From Dasypus novemcinctus (taxonomy: Eukaryota; Chordata; Mammalia; Cingulata; Dasypodidae): a stretch of 64,000 bases of DNA. The position numbers and the translations under genes are program-made. Shown piece after piece: positions 1 to 9,793 of the stretch. Positions within the stretch are counted from its first letter, which is position 1, and every line of letters starts with the position of its first letter. A model generated the notes under the pieces. The model had not been told where the DNA came from and ran no database searches. It saw only the letters and a program-made list of their open reading frames with translations. The stretch spans positions 1,364,001 through 1,428,000 of the forward strand of contig NC_080699.1 in NCBI RefSeq assembly GCF_030445035.2, written 5' to 3'.

Positions 1-619
1 CCTACCAGATTATACACTGGGCACATGACTTGGCATACCACACTTTTGTAACAAATGAGGAAAATCCCTAGTTAAAAAACTGTGTATCTTAGGGAGGAGG
101 GTACTTTTATTTTCTATGTTTTGTGATGTTTTCCTAGTCAATTTCTATTTAATTTTTTTAAAAAACCATTTTAAAAATAAGTAGAAAGCTGTGTGGCTTC
201 GTTTTTGCTCTTCTTATTTTTTAATTTTTAATTTTTATTTTTTAAGTTAGAGATTGTAGGTTTATAGATAAGTCATGTAAAAATAGTGTCCCCATATACC
301 CCCCATTATTAACACGTTGCCTTAGTGTGCTGCCTTTGTTACAATTGACGAAAGAGTATTGAAAGAGTATTACCGTTGTGCAGTAGTCCACAGTCGACAT
401 TAGGGCCCTTTCCCCCGTAGCCCCCGTTACTAACACCTGGCGTTAGTGTGGTGCGTTGGTTAGAATTCCCGGAAGGACGTTCTTATAATTGTGCTGTTAA
501 CCTCAGTCCATCGCCGACATTAGGCTCCATTGAGTTGTCCAGCCCTGTTTTACCTTTTAATTTTTATTCTAGTAACACGTATATGACCTAGCCTCTCTCC
601 CCTTTACCTGCGTTCCCAG
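1..619 (+). other. PIWIL4: PIWIL4 intron sequence (partial)
   Basis: This is the AT-rich sequence upstream of the first recognisable exon. It contains no open frame resembling the PIWI domain. It ends in a pyrimidine-rich tract (about 590-617) followed by AG at 618-619, a good splice acceptor. The stretch from about 235 to 560 is an interspersed repeat listed separately. Earlier PIWIL4 exons would lie to the left of the window. Confidence 0.6.
235..560 (-). repeat. L1 3'-end-type repeat with internal near-duplication
   Basis: The segment has the TTACAATTGA(C/T)GAA and CCCCATATACCCCCC motifs also seen near 28.8 kb, 48.4 kb and 63.8 kb, where they read as L1 3' ends on the minus strand. Two related halves (about 290-400 and 415-525) repeat the pattern of a C-rich tract, TTACTAACAC, GTTAGTGTG and CAGTCCA/AGTCCACAG. 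Family assignment is by similarity inside the window only. Confidence 0.45.
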
Positions 620-757
620 CACGGTTCCCAGCTCCAGACTCTCAGTGGTGGTGGTCAGGAAGAAGTGCTCGCCGCGCTTCTTCACGGAAGTGAGTCGGGC
701 TCTCCAGAACCCCCCGCTTGGCACCGTCGTGGACTCGGAGGCCACGCGCCCCGGATG
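620..757 (+). CDS. PIWIL4: PIWIL4 exon, third-from-last (PIWI domain)
   Basis: This exon encodes part of the PIWI (RNase H-like) domain of a germline Argonaute that binds piRNAs; PIWIL4 proteins guide nuclear transposon silencing in male germ cells. Reading from codon 630, the 42 codons give [13 protein letters not shown], then PRFFTE and [12 protein letters not shown]. This is the block before the WYDF motif of vertebrate PIWI proteins. The Asp codon at 732-734 (in GTVVD) corresponds to the third residue of the DEDH slicer tetrad. The acceptor AG is at 618-619; a second AG at 630-631 is a possible alternative. The exon ends with TG at 756-757, and the next exon supplies the G that completes Trp. 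The usual GT at 762-763 would instead give a premature stop, so the GC donor at 758-759 is preferred. PIWIL4 is favoured over PIWIL1/3 by the [14 protein letters not shown] string, recalled from family knowledge and not searched. Confidence 0.85.
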
Positions 758-831
758 GCAAGTACCCTAGCAGTCAGCTACCCGCCGCAGCAGCCACGCT
801 GCCCCTTCCCACACGGTCCCGTTCCCCACAG
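758..831 (+). other. PIWIL4: Short GC-AG intron of PIWIL4
   Basis: The 74-nt intron opens with GCAAGT, the strong GC-donor consensus, and closes with CCCCACAG after a pyrimidine-rich stretch. Joining TG (756-757) to G (832) restores Trp-Tyr-Asp-Phe across the junction, matching the conserved W-Y-D-F of PIWI proteins. Using the nearby GT at 762 would read CAA GTA TGA and stop. The deduction rests on frame and homology; there is no transcript evidence here. Confidence 0.75.
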
Positions 832-979
832 GTATGACTTCTACCTGGTCAGCCAGGTGGCCAGGGAGGGCTGTGTCAGCCCCACGTACTACAACGTCAT
901 CTACGACGACAACGGCCTCAAGCCCGACCACATGCAGAGACTGACCTTCAAGCTGTGCCACCTGTACTACAACTGGCAG
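832..979 (+). CDS. PIWIL4: PIWIL4 exon, penultimate (PIWI domain)
   Basis: The leading G completes Trp, then 49 codons read [29 protein letters not shown] and LCHLYYNWQ. This is the conserved PIWI segment before the final catalytic His; the [17 protein letters not shown] wording fits PIWIL4 better than PIWIL1. The donor is CAG|GTGCGC at 979/980, phase 0, so the last codon (CAG, Gln) precedes GGC of the next exon; PIWI relatives usually have Pro at this Trp+1 position. By count, 46 of 49 codons end in G or C. No frameshift or stop is present, so the gene looks intact here. Confidence 0.92.
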
Positions 980-1589
980 GTGCGCAGGCGCGGCCCGATG
1001 GCTCCGAGGCGTCCCCTCGGGGACCGCCACCAGGCACGCGCACCCGGCCCGCTCCTTTCCCAAGTGAGGAGGGGAGGGGCAGCGCCCCGCTGGCCCAGAA
1101 GCTGAGTAGCCGTGGCTGTTGCCCAAGCCTCCCGTAGAGGGGTGTGTGGAGGGTGAGGGCGTCCACCTGCACTGTCCTTCACGAGCTCCGAAGCGGTCAG
1201 GGAGACACTTAGTCCATGGCACAGTGGAGGACGCTGAAGGCAACGTGGACACTGTGTCCGGTGGAAGGGCCGAGGGCGGGGTCTGTCCTGTACTGCCGGG
1301 CGGTCACGGTCCCAAGCCAGGGCTGGCACTGAGCCCGTGGGACAGCCGGGCACGGGACACAGATTAGCCCAGTCGGGGTGGCGCTGGGAAGCCGCACTGG
1401 CCCTTCCCTCCCTGCCCAGGGAGGTTACACGTCCAGGGAGCTAGGTTGCCCTTTGTTGGTTGGCTTTAGTTATTGTTTGCCCAGAAACAAGTGACATGGT
1501 GTAAGTAACAGTGGATGGAAGAACTCAGAAAAAATCACCTTAAGAACAGGCTAGCCCATCAGCACTTATCAGTACTATTTGCTCCTCAG
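980..1589 (+). other. PIWIL4: PIWIL4 last intron
   Basis: This 610-bp intron runs from GTGCGC to TTTGCTCCTCAG. Its first two-thirds is GC-rich and contains several open frames on both strands that have no recognisable domain. I see no repeat or RNA gene in it. Confidence 0.8.
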
Positions 1590-1706
1590 GGCTTGATCAG
1601 CGTCCCGGCCCCCTGCCAGTACGCACACAAGCTGACCTTCCTGGTGGCACAGAGCATCCACCGCGAGCCGAGCCTGGAGCTAGCCAGCTCCCTCCACTAC
1701 CTGTGA
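1590..1706 (+). CDS. PIWIL4: PIWIL4 terminal coding exon
   Basis: The last 38 codons and TGA stop read [31 protein letters not shown] and end in HYL. PIWI proteins characteristically end in a hydrophobic Tyr-Leu, and the length matches the family C terminus. The His codon at 1626-1628 (in QYAHK) is the fourth residue of the DEDH catalytic tetrad, so the slicer His is retained. The acceptor is CTCCTCAG at 1582-1589. By count, 35 of 38 sense codons end in G or C. The reading frame is intact to the stop. Confidence 0.93.
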   Translation, partial: GLISVPAPCQYAHKLTFLVAQSIHREPSLELASSLHYL

Positions 1707-2240
1707 CGGGAGAGCCCTGCACCACCGACAACGAGTCTCAGGAGCTGGAAAACTTCGTCCACGTCGCCCACAAGCGCAAGGCTGTACTGGGCAAAAGGGA
1801 GAGTTTTGTTTTAATTTCTGAAACAAAACCAAGCAAAACCCTCTTAATCTGAAATAGTTCAGATTAAATGGTCTGTTATTTTTATTTTATTTTAAAGAGT
1901 CATATGTTTGGGAGTAATTCTCATTGTTGCACATGGGATTAAAATATACCATCACCTATAGGGAATTCCACAAAGCTGAATGTCTTGTAGGAAAATAAGC
2001 GTTTGCTTGATGTTTCAGTGGTAGGCATACGGGAGCGAATTCCCATCCTAAGCTTTTCAGAGGTTTTATTAGACAATGTTATATTTTGTAGAGTGGTTTA
2101 AATAATTATTAGAAAATAATGAAGCCTGATGTTTCACTATTAGGTAAATGGGAGCGAATTCCCATCCTAAATTTTGCAGAGGTTTTCCTAATGTCATAGA
2201 GCATTTTGTAGAGTGGTTTAAATAATTATTAGAAAATAAA
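1707..2240 (+). other. PIWIL4: Putative PIWIL4 3' UTR
   Basis: Sequence after the TGA turns from GC-rich to AT-rich near 1800. It contains ATTAAA at about 1863 and AATAAA at 2235-2240, and no further exon. The 3' UTR end is inferred from the polyadenylation motif only. Confidence 0.4.
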
Positions 2241-2243
2241 GAG
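2009..2243 (+). repeat. 119-bp tandem duplication
   Basis: Two copies starting at 2009 and 2128 share GATGTTTCA, GGGAGCGAATTCCCATCCTA, CAGAGGTTTT and TTTTGTAGAGTGGTTTAAAT. The copies differ mainly in the middle, so the duplication is old. The second copy carries the AATAAA at 2235. Confidence 0.85.
2235..2240 (+). promoter_or_regulatory. Candidate PIWIL4 polyadenylation signal AATAAA
   Basis: A canonical AATAAA hexamer is followed 25-50 nt later by a GU-rich run (GTGTTTACTGTTATTTGAGG region, 2261 onward), as expected for a cleavage site. The first tandem copy has AATAAT at the equivalent place, so the signal arose or survived only in copy two. Confidence 0.45.
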
Positions 2244-4540
2244 GATTGAGAGCATCACGCGTGTTTACTGTTATTTGAGGTTTGGGTTGAGTTACGTGGA
2301 TCCTCTTTAAAGTGTTTTTAGCAGAGACTCTTACTCAGCAGACCACGTCGCTGCTTCTGTTGGAGTTGCCCTTTAACCTGAGCTTGTCACTTGCGCTCTG
2401 GATGGGGCTTTATTTCCCTTCCTAGCAGGTGCCCTCGGGGCACCCGGCTGCGAGGGAGAGGCCTGGCCCCCTGCACCTCCCACCTCCTGTCACCGGAAAC
2501 TTCCATAGGCTGCAACGCCCGAGTGCTCCTTCCCCCTGCCCTGAGGCCTGGCAGGTCCTCCCTGCGTTCAGTGATGCTTTTATCTCTCCCGATGTTGCTG
2601 TCTGTCTGCTCCCAGCTTAAGGCTCCCCGTTAGAGCAGAACTCCTCAGAAGGATTATCTTCACGTCAGTTAGAATCTCACCACAGCCGCTTTGTCAGCGT
2701 CGTCGTCCCCAGGGACGTCCCCTCGCTGAAGTCCAGCGTTGACCGGCCTCCCTCGTTCCTGGCCTTGGCCTTTGGCCCGCCCGGCCCAGGCTGTGGGGGG
2801 CTGGCCCGCGCCCGGCTCCTCCGCCTGCGCTCCTCACAGTCTGCCTCTCTGCGGTGTCTCTTCGTCTCCTTTCCTCCTGAACGTCACAGGAGGAGAGCCG
2901 GGCGGTGAGCGGAGACACCGTGAGGCGGGAAGGTCAGCGCCCTCGCGGGCAGGGCTGCCAGGAGCCTGCCGCGGGGAGGGCCGGCGGTGGCGCGGGGGGC
3001 GCGGGGGGCGCGAGAGGCGGCCACCGGGGAGGCCCAAGGGCCAGGGGACCTTCTCTCCCTGCCTGAGAGTGGCCAGGCTCGGGGCAGACGCCAGCAAGGG
3101 GGCCCTCCACGGCATGGGCCCCTGCGGCCCGTGCGCGGGGCCAAGCTGTCACGGGGCTGGTGGGCCTCCCGCCAGGGCTTGTCTCCTCCAGCGACCGCGC
3201 GGCCCCCTGCCGGGAGCACGGGCTCTGAAGCCCTGGCCCGGGTCCCGCGCTGGGTGCCGTGGATGCCTCGAGGCCGGCGCGCTGCAGCCCGGGGGCGCTG
3301 GTCCCTCCCTCCCTCCTCGGGCACCACGCCAGGCCGCAGCCCCACGTCACCTCCCAGGCTGCGGGCGGCGCCGTCCTGAGCCGCAGGGCCCGGGACCACG
3401 AAGGCCCAGGGCCAGGTGGTGCTGGGGGTGGACGGCCACCTCCCGCGGGCTCTGGTCCAGCGTCGGGGCTGCGGGCGGCGGCGCCAGGCTGGGACCGCGG
3501 CCCTGGGCTGCGCTGGGGGCTGGACCGGCCAGGCCCGCCGCCCGCAGTCTGGAGGCCCCTGGCAGGTCACCCGTCTCGGCCAGCCCTGGCGCCTCTGGCC
3601 GGCGGGAGGTGAGGGGCCATCTGTCTCCACACCTTAGGCCGTCCCGACCTCGTCCTGGGGCTGCCACCTGCCCTGCGCTGACCCATTTTCCTGCTGAAGT
3701 TACCGCAGAGCAGCCGGGCAGGCCCCGCTGGGCGCCCAGGGCCCTCGGCAACCTCTCTGAGCCGGGCGGCTCGGCCTAGTCGACCCCCTGCCCTGGAGGA
3801 CCACTGTGCACAACTCGAGGTACGTCAGGACTCCCGCGTCAATAAACACCACGTATTACACCTGCCAAGAGCCGAGAATGCCACACGGCGCCACCGAGTC
3901 AAGGGACACTACAGGTGCTGCGGGCAGGTGCTGCGCAGTCCTGGGCTCCTCCACAATGTGACATTCAAAAGAAGGCCATTGCCCTCGAGGGGTCATCCCC
4001 TCTTAAATCCCGGGCCTCAGGCCAGCAATCTTCCACGGAGCAACTGACTCTTAAATGTCTCGAACTCACGTCCCGATCCCCCCGTGCCGCGCAGCAGGCC
4101 CTGGAGAGCCCGGCAGGAGCTGAGCCCCGCGCTCGGGGACCTGCGGGGGCCACCTCCTAGTTGACCTGGTGCCACCGGCCGAGACAGTCCTCCGTCCCCA
4201 TCAGGGACACCTGAGGAGCGGGTGCTGCGGGTGTGCGGGGCCGCCTGGGGGGCCTGGAGGATGCTCTCGGCGCAGGCGGCCCTGTGCGCTGGGCCTGGAG
4301 CCCACGTGAAGGGAAGACCTGGGCGGGGTGGGGGAGGCCCCGGGGAGCAGCCGGAGGGGGCGCTCAGGCCAGGGGCCGAGGCGGCAGGGGGGCTGCCCCG
4401 GGGAAGCCTGCCCGCCGCGGAAGCTGGAGCCAGGGGTTCTTGCTGCTTAAGCCGCTTCCGGGGAGACGGCCAGGAGCCCCGGGAATTCACAACCCAGTCG
4501 GGGGCCTCCCAGTCTACCAGAAAAGCATGTTGGGTGCCCC
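2244..4540. other. Intergenic GC-rich block without a recognisable gene
   Basis: From about 2740 to 3780 the sequence is extremely GC- and CpG-rich and open in several frames on both strands at once, up to 346 codons. No frame shows a known motif, and the peptides are dominated by Pro, Gly, Ala and Arg. Overlapping openness on both strands points to composition, not coding. It could be a CpG island. The flanks (2244-2738 and 3780-4540) show nothing I can name. Confidence 0.6.
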
Positions 4541-4544
4541 TTGT

Positions 4545-5130
4545 TTGTTTGTCTTTTAAAGAAATATTTAATTGAAAAATATAAAAAATAGATGCACATT
4601 CTGGAATCTTTGGAAGGTGCAAAAAAGTGTAAAGAGGTAGAAAAAGCCTCCGGGAGAGCACCTGCCCAGAAGGAGACATTGTCAGTCTTTCTTCTCATTC
4701 TTTTTCTATTAATATGTAACATTATGGTGTATTTTTTTATTTTGTTAAAAACTCTTTTTAAGCATATTTTTAAATGACAATATTTTATTGTATAGTGATA
4801 ACAGTTTACTTGTTTTCCTATTTGTTGTATCTCTAGGCTCTTTGCTATGAAAATTTGGCATAAAGTTCTTTTATTGTTTTATTTAGAATTGGTTCCTTGG
4901 TTAAATTTCTAAAAGTGAAATTACTGGGTAAAAGATTAGAATACTTTTAAAGTGCTTGTTACATGTAAAGTGCATATTACAAAATACTTTTTTGACTGTG
5001 GTAGTATCTTATGCCCCCATAGTGGTACCCTCATATGTCCTCATTTTAAAAAGTGCTACTATTGTTAATGTTAGAAAGGTTCTTGTTTTTATATATATTT
5101 TGTTTGATTTCTAGTAAAGAAAAACAATTC
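4545..5130 (-). repeat. Old L1 3'-region fragment (probable)
   Basis: This AT-rich stretch contains GAAATTACTGGGTAAAAG and related text typical of the end of older mammalian L1 elements read on the minus strand. It has no open frame of interest. It is followed by unassigned AT-rich DNA to about 5270. Confidence 0.4.
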
Positions 5131-5274
5131 TGAAATGTTTATTAGTAAAATTGTATTTTTGCTTGTGTTTTTATCAATTTCTATGAAACGATTTATTTTA
5201 AAGAGAAGAGCTCTTTGTCATATTTTCAAATATGTTCCCAGTTTACCATATACTTTAACATTTTATGCTGCTGG

Positions 5275-5392
5275 TTCTTTTGCTTTTGTTTTTGTGAGGA
5301 GGCACCAGAGGCTGAACCCAGGACCTGGTACATGGGAAGCAGGCACCCAAGCCCTGAACTACACCCACTCCCCTTTGCTGCTGTTTTAACTA
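5275..5392 (-). repeat. Short tRNA-derived SINE
   Basis: On the minus strand the copy reads GTGGGTGTAGTTCAGGGC (A-box-like), GCCTGCTTCCC, then GGTCCTGGGTTCAGCC (B-box-like), followed by an A-rich tail. The same short family occurs at 8803 and 35039. It is a retroposon head, not a working tRNA gene, because acceptor-stem pairing is absent. Confidence 0.75.
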
Positions 5393-5629
5393 CTGGCATT
5401 TAAGGTTTATATATTCAAATCATCACTAGAAAATCTATCTCCATTGAGAGATGTGAGAAACATTACTTTTTGTGGTTTTAATTTCCTTTCATTTAACTCT
5501 GTAAATTCATCTAGATTATATTTTGTTTTGTTTTTATTTTTTATGTTGTATTTGTTGTAGTACTAGATTACATTTAAATGTGAAGTAAGGATATTAGATT
5601 TTAAAAAATAATTATGTGAAAAAATGGTG

Positions 5630-7700
5630 GATTAAAAAAGAACTGATTCTCCTCCAGAAAAACTGCTAAAGGTCAGGCTGAAACAGGCTGGGAAAAGATC
5701 TTCCAGGGTTTAGGACACCAGGCGAAGGCTGGACACCACCCAGAGGAGAGAGGGACAGAGGAGGGGAATCGCAACACAGAACCGTGAGCTGAAACCAGCG
5801 GCTGCTGCTGCCGGCACCCCCCACACACACTAAAGCCACCGGGCAACTCCAGGGATCCCCCCCCCCAGGAAAGGGGAGAGAGGGACCCTCCTAAGCTGAC
5901 CCTGCTTCTGGCCCACAGGTCTGGCCTGTGTCCCAGGAGCCCTTCCTGGGGGGCTGACCATTGTCTGCCTTGGAGCGGTGAGGGGCTAAAGATCAAGACC
6001 CTCCAATCTCCTCCTCTACTAACAGGGCCTGACTGTGGAAGACTCGGGGGAGTGGAAATAATTCTGAGCTGGGGAAAAGAGAGGGGCTGCCAGCGAAGGC
6101 TGGAGAACTGACTCTGAGAAAGTCTGAATCACAGGCTCCTACCTCCAGCCAGGAAGCACCAGCGCATTGGTCAGTCTGTGCTGCAGCAAACAGCCAACGA
6201 GGCACTGAACTGAGCACTGCTGAAGAGCACCATCTGCTGGCAGACTGAGGAAGTGCATGTAAGAAAAGTAAAAGAGAGGCTTTTTCTGGCCTTTATAGCT
6301 TCCCTCCCCAAGGACCTAGGAAGCCAGTCTGCAACCAATTACTGGGTCGAGAGCCTGGTTTTGAGCACTAGCAGGGACAACACAATCCAGGATGAGCCAA
6401 GAATCAAAGAGCAGAGGTAGCACACAGCCTCCTGCCACTGAATCCCTACAAAAGAGAAAAAAAAATTTAGCATCTGAGTGAACTAATCCTAAACAGATGC
6501 CTAGACATCAGCAAAAAATAACAAGCCATACTAAGAAAATGGAAGGCATGGTCCAGGAAAAGGAGTATGTCAAAGCCCCAGAAGAGACACAGGACTTGAG
6601 AGAACTAATTAGCATGATGCACACAAATTTCCAAAATCAAATCAATGAGTTGAAACACAATTGGCTAAAGAGATTAATAATGTCAAGAGGATATTGAGCA
6701 AGCACAAAGAACAACTTGAAATCCTGAATACAAAAAGTATCAGAGCGCATGGGAATGGAAGACACAATAGGTGAGATAAAGAACACATTAGAGGCGTACA
6801 ACAGCAGACTCAAAATGGTAGAAGAAAGGAAAATGATATAGCAGATGTAACAGCTGAAATTGAAGAGAGAAAAGAGCAGAGAGAGAAAAGAATGAAAAAA
6901 ATTGAGCAGGGGCTCAGAGAGTTGAATGACAAAATGAAACACAATGACATGTGTTATGGGAGTTACAGAAGGAGAAGAGACAGGGAAAAGGGTCAGAAAG
7001 AGCATTTGAGAAAATAATAGTTGAAAATTTCTCGACTTTCATGAAAGAAATGAACTTACATGTCCAAGAAGCACAATGTTCCCCAAACAGAATAAATCCA
7101 ATAGACCTACTCCAAGGCATATACTAATCAGAATGTCAAGTGTCAAAGATAAAGAGAAAAATCTCAGAGCAGCAAGGGAGAAGCAAACCATCACATACAA
7201 GGGATGCCAAGTAAGACTTTGTGTCGATTTCTCTTCAGAAACCACTGAGGCGAGAAGACAACAGTATGATCCAATTAGGATACTGAAAGAGAAAAACTGC
7301 CAGCTGGGAATTCTTTATTGAACAAAATTGTCTTTCAAATATGAAGGTGAGTATAAAATATTCATAAACAGAAACTAAGAGAGTTTGCTAAAAAGAATCC
7401 AACTTTGCAGGAAATATTAAAGGAAGCCTTAGAACCTGAAAGAAAAAGACAGGAGAGAGAGGCCTGGAGGAGAGTATAGAAGAAAAACTTAGCAGAAAGA
7501 ATAACCAAAAGAGTAAAAAGACAGACAAAAATACGCTATGACATATGAAAACCAAAGAATAAAATGGGGGAAGTTAATAATGCATTTACAGTTATGTCAT
7601 TGAATGTGAATGGATTAAACTCCCTAATCAAAAGATACAGACAGTATGGATAAAAAAAATTTTAAAAACTGAGTAGAAATCCTGAAAGTAGAAAATAGAA
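5630..7700 (+). mobile_element. HAL1 (half-L1) retrotransposon relic
   Basis: A 5' leader (5630-6490) is followed by a broken ORF1. Its start is at 6497 (66 codons, MPRHQQKITSHTKK) and a second piece lies at 7076-7321, containing RAAREKQTITYKGCQ and CVDFSSETTEARR, the ORF1 C-terminal RNA-binding region of L1/HAL1. Near 7590 the text MSLNVNGLNS, normally the start of L1 ORF2, appears and then decays. This matches the HAL1 layout, which carries ORF1 but no full ORF2. Several stops and frameshifts make it inactive. Confidence 0.65.
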
Positions 7701-8800
7701 TCACTCACTGACATAAAAACTCAACTGATTTGGCAGAGTTCAGAAACAGAGAATTTCTAATATACATTCTTAATATGAAAAAAAGCACAAGTAGGATAAA
7801 TAACAAAGTTTCATGGTAATACAGCGTAATGAAAAAGTGGGGTATCAATAAAAAGAGAAACTCTTAAAAGCCTGCAGGGAGGAAATCCAGGCTGCCTGCA
7901 AAGAAGAGCTTGAATCACCAGTTGGAATAGTTCTAAGACTCGCTGAGAGAGAATGGAGAAAATATCTTTAAAGTCCTGAGAGAAGAATAATGAAGTTCAT
8001 ACTCTATGTGCAGCTAAATGATATTTCAAGAATGAGTGAAAAATAAAATTCAAATATAAGAAGAGTGTTTCATGGCCATAGACCCTTGTTGAAAGAACTA
8101 CTAAAGTATATACTTTAACAAGACAGAAAATAACCCCATTAAACAAAGAAAGGACACACAAGGAAATCAGTAAAATAACTGATGAATCTAAATAAGCATC
8201 AGCTGTTTATAAAAATGTTTTTCGTTCCTGACTAAAAGGTTAGCATTCAATACTGGATAATAATAACATAATGTGTGGTGGGAGCATTTAAAGGGAAGTT
8301 AAAGTGTGTTCAAGTCCGTATCTTGTTAGGAAGGAGTTTAGAGAGAGAAATTTCCATTTGGTTAGAAGATAAAACTAAGGATTCATGTGGTTATCTTGTA
8401 TAAGAATAAAAACACAGTCTGTATCTTTGGATTCATAGAAAGGGAAAAAGAATAAAGGAAACTATCAATTCAATAGAGGACAAGAAAGGAGAAGAGGGGA
8501 AGCAAAGCAAAACCCACTGTTTTCTTGTATGTTTTTTGTGTATATATGTGTATATATTCAAAAATATAACCTTGATAAATATAAGCAATCTTAGTTATTA
8601 CTAGCCACTATGAAATTTAATCTAAAAAAAATCTAGCTACACTTTGCATATGAAACACACCTAAAATGAAACAACATAGAAATTTAAAAAGTTAAAAAAT
8701 ATCAATTCAAATATAAAATATGAATTGACAACTAAAGTGAAGGTAGAATAGAAATAGTGATATATCGAACAATATAGAATTTAAGGCTAAATGTAGGAAC
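7700..8800 (+). repeat. A-rich L1/HAL1 debris
   Basis: Adenine-rich, stop-filled sequence continues in HAL1-like style, for example the segment 7860-8110 with GAATCACCAGTTGGAATAG and CCTTGTTGAAAGAACTACTA. From 8120 to 8790 I can only say it is AT-rich intergenic sequence, probably ancient LINE. Confidence 0.35.
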
Positions 8801-8802
8801 AC

Positions 8803-8890
8803 GGAGCAGGTGTAGCTCAGCGGTTTGAGCACCTGCTTCACATGTACAAAGTCCCAGAATCAAGCCCCAGCACCTCAGAAAACAAAACAA
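8803..8890 (+). repeat. Short tRNA-derived SINE
   Basis: The copy reads GGAGCAGGTGTAGCTCAGCG (A-box), GAGCACCTGCTTC and a decayed B-box in CCCAGAATCAAGCC, then an A-rich tail with AAAACAAAACAAAAAAAC-type text. It belongs to the same short family as the copies at 5275 and 35039. Confidence 0.75.
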
Positions 8891-9233
8891 AAAAACTTTA
8901 ATGGCAGGAATATTATATATTTATAAAAGTAAATTAAAAAACAAGATATAACAATCATGAATATCTTTGAAATAGAAAAAATTCAAACTGAAAGAATCCC
9001 AAAGAGAAATGTACCAGTTTCCTTAATCCACAATTAAAAGAGGAGGCAACAACATATATCTCTCAGAAACTGAACAAAAAGACAAAAATCATTAGTAATT
9101 AGATTTAAAAAAAAATAGCAACCTTGATTTAATGAGAGGTACAAAGCAAGTTTCCACTAATTCCAAATAACTGATATCATACAACTGATGGACATAGTTC
9201 CAAAAAGTTCATGGCTTAAAAAGGAAACCACAC

Positions 9234-9775
9234 TAAGGATCCATATTTTATTCTTCCATCCTGTGGACCCTGGGATGGCGATGTCCACTCCACCTCTAAA
9301 CTGAGAGGGGGCTTAGATCCCACATGGCTGATGTAGAGGCCACAAAACTATTGTGACTCTAGCAATAGAAGAAATTGTATCTTTGATGTGGAGACAGTGG
9401 CCATGGGAGTTGATGAGGGCAGGGAGAGGGAAGAAGAGGTTTGATATGGGAGCATATTTTGGACTTGGAGTTGTCCTGAATGATACTGCAGGGACAGGTG
9501 CAGGACATTATATATCCTGCCATAACCCACCGAATGTACTGGGGGAGACTGTAAACTACAATGTAAATCATCATCCACGTGGTGCAGCAGTGCTCCAGAA
9601 TGTATTCACCAAATGCAATTAAAGTGCTACAATGATGAAAGAGGTTGTTGATGTGGGAGGAGTGGGGTGGGATGGGGAGTGGGGTATATGGGAACCTCTT
9701 ATATTTTTTAATGTAACATTTTGTATGATCTATGTATCTTTAAAAAAAAAAAAAAGCCAAAAATAGAAAAAAAAT
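9234..9775 (+). mobile_element. 5'-truncated L1 3' end with perfect 18-bp target duplication
   Basis: The insert is the L1 3' UTR type shared with 37420-38106 (TTTTGGACTTGGAGTTGTCC, GATGTGGGAGGAGTGGGG, CTCTTATATTTTTTAATG) and ends in an A-rich tail. It is flanked by TTAAAAAGGAAACCACAC at 9216-9233 and again at 9776-9793, an exact 18-bp target-site duplication. Its short open frames are shadows. Confidence 0.85.
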
Positions 9776-9793
9776 TTAAAAAGGAAACCACAC

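Noticed and set aside
762-763. Standard GT donor for the PIWIL4 exon
   Set aside because: Joining it to the acceptor at 831 gives CAA GTA TGA, a stop, and breaks the conserved W-Y-D-F junction.
1710-1800. Possible extra coding exon after the PIWIL4 stop (one frame reads like a basic peptide)
   Set aside because: The frame is not connected to PIWIL4, the family ends with Tyr-Leu at the TGA, and I see no splice signals.
2739-3779. 346-codon plus-strand open frame
   Set aside because: Several other frames on both strands are equally open here, the peptide is Pro/Gly/Ala/Arg-rich, and no domain or homologous motif is visible. GC composition explains it.
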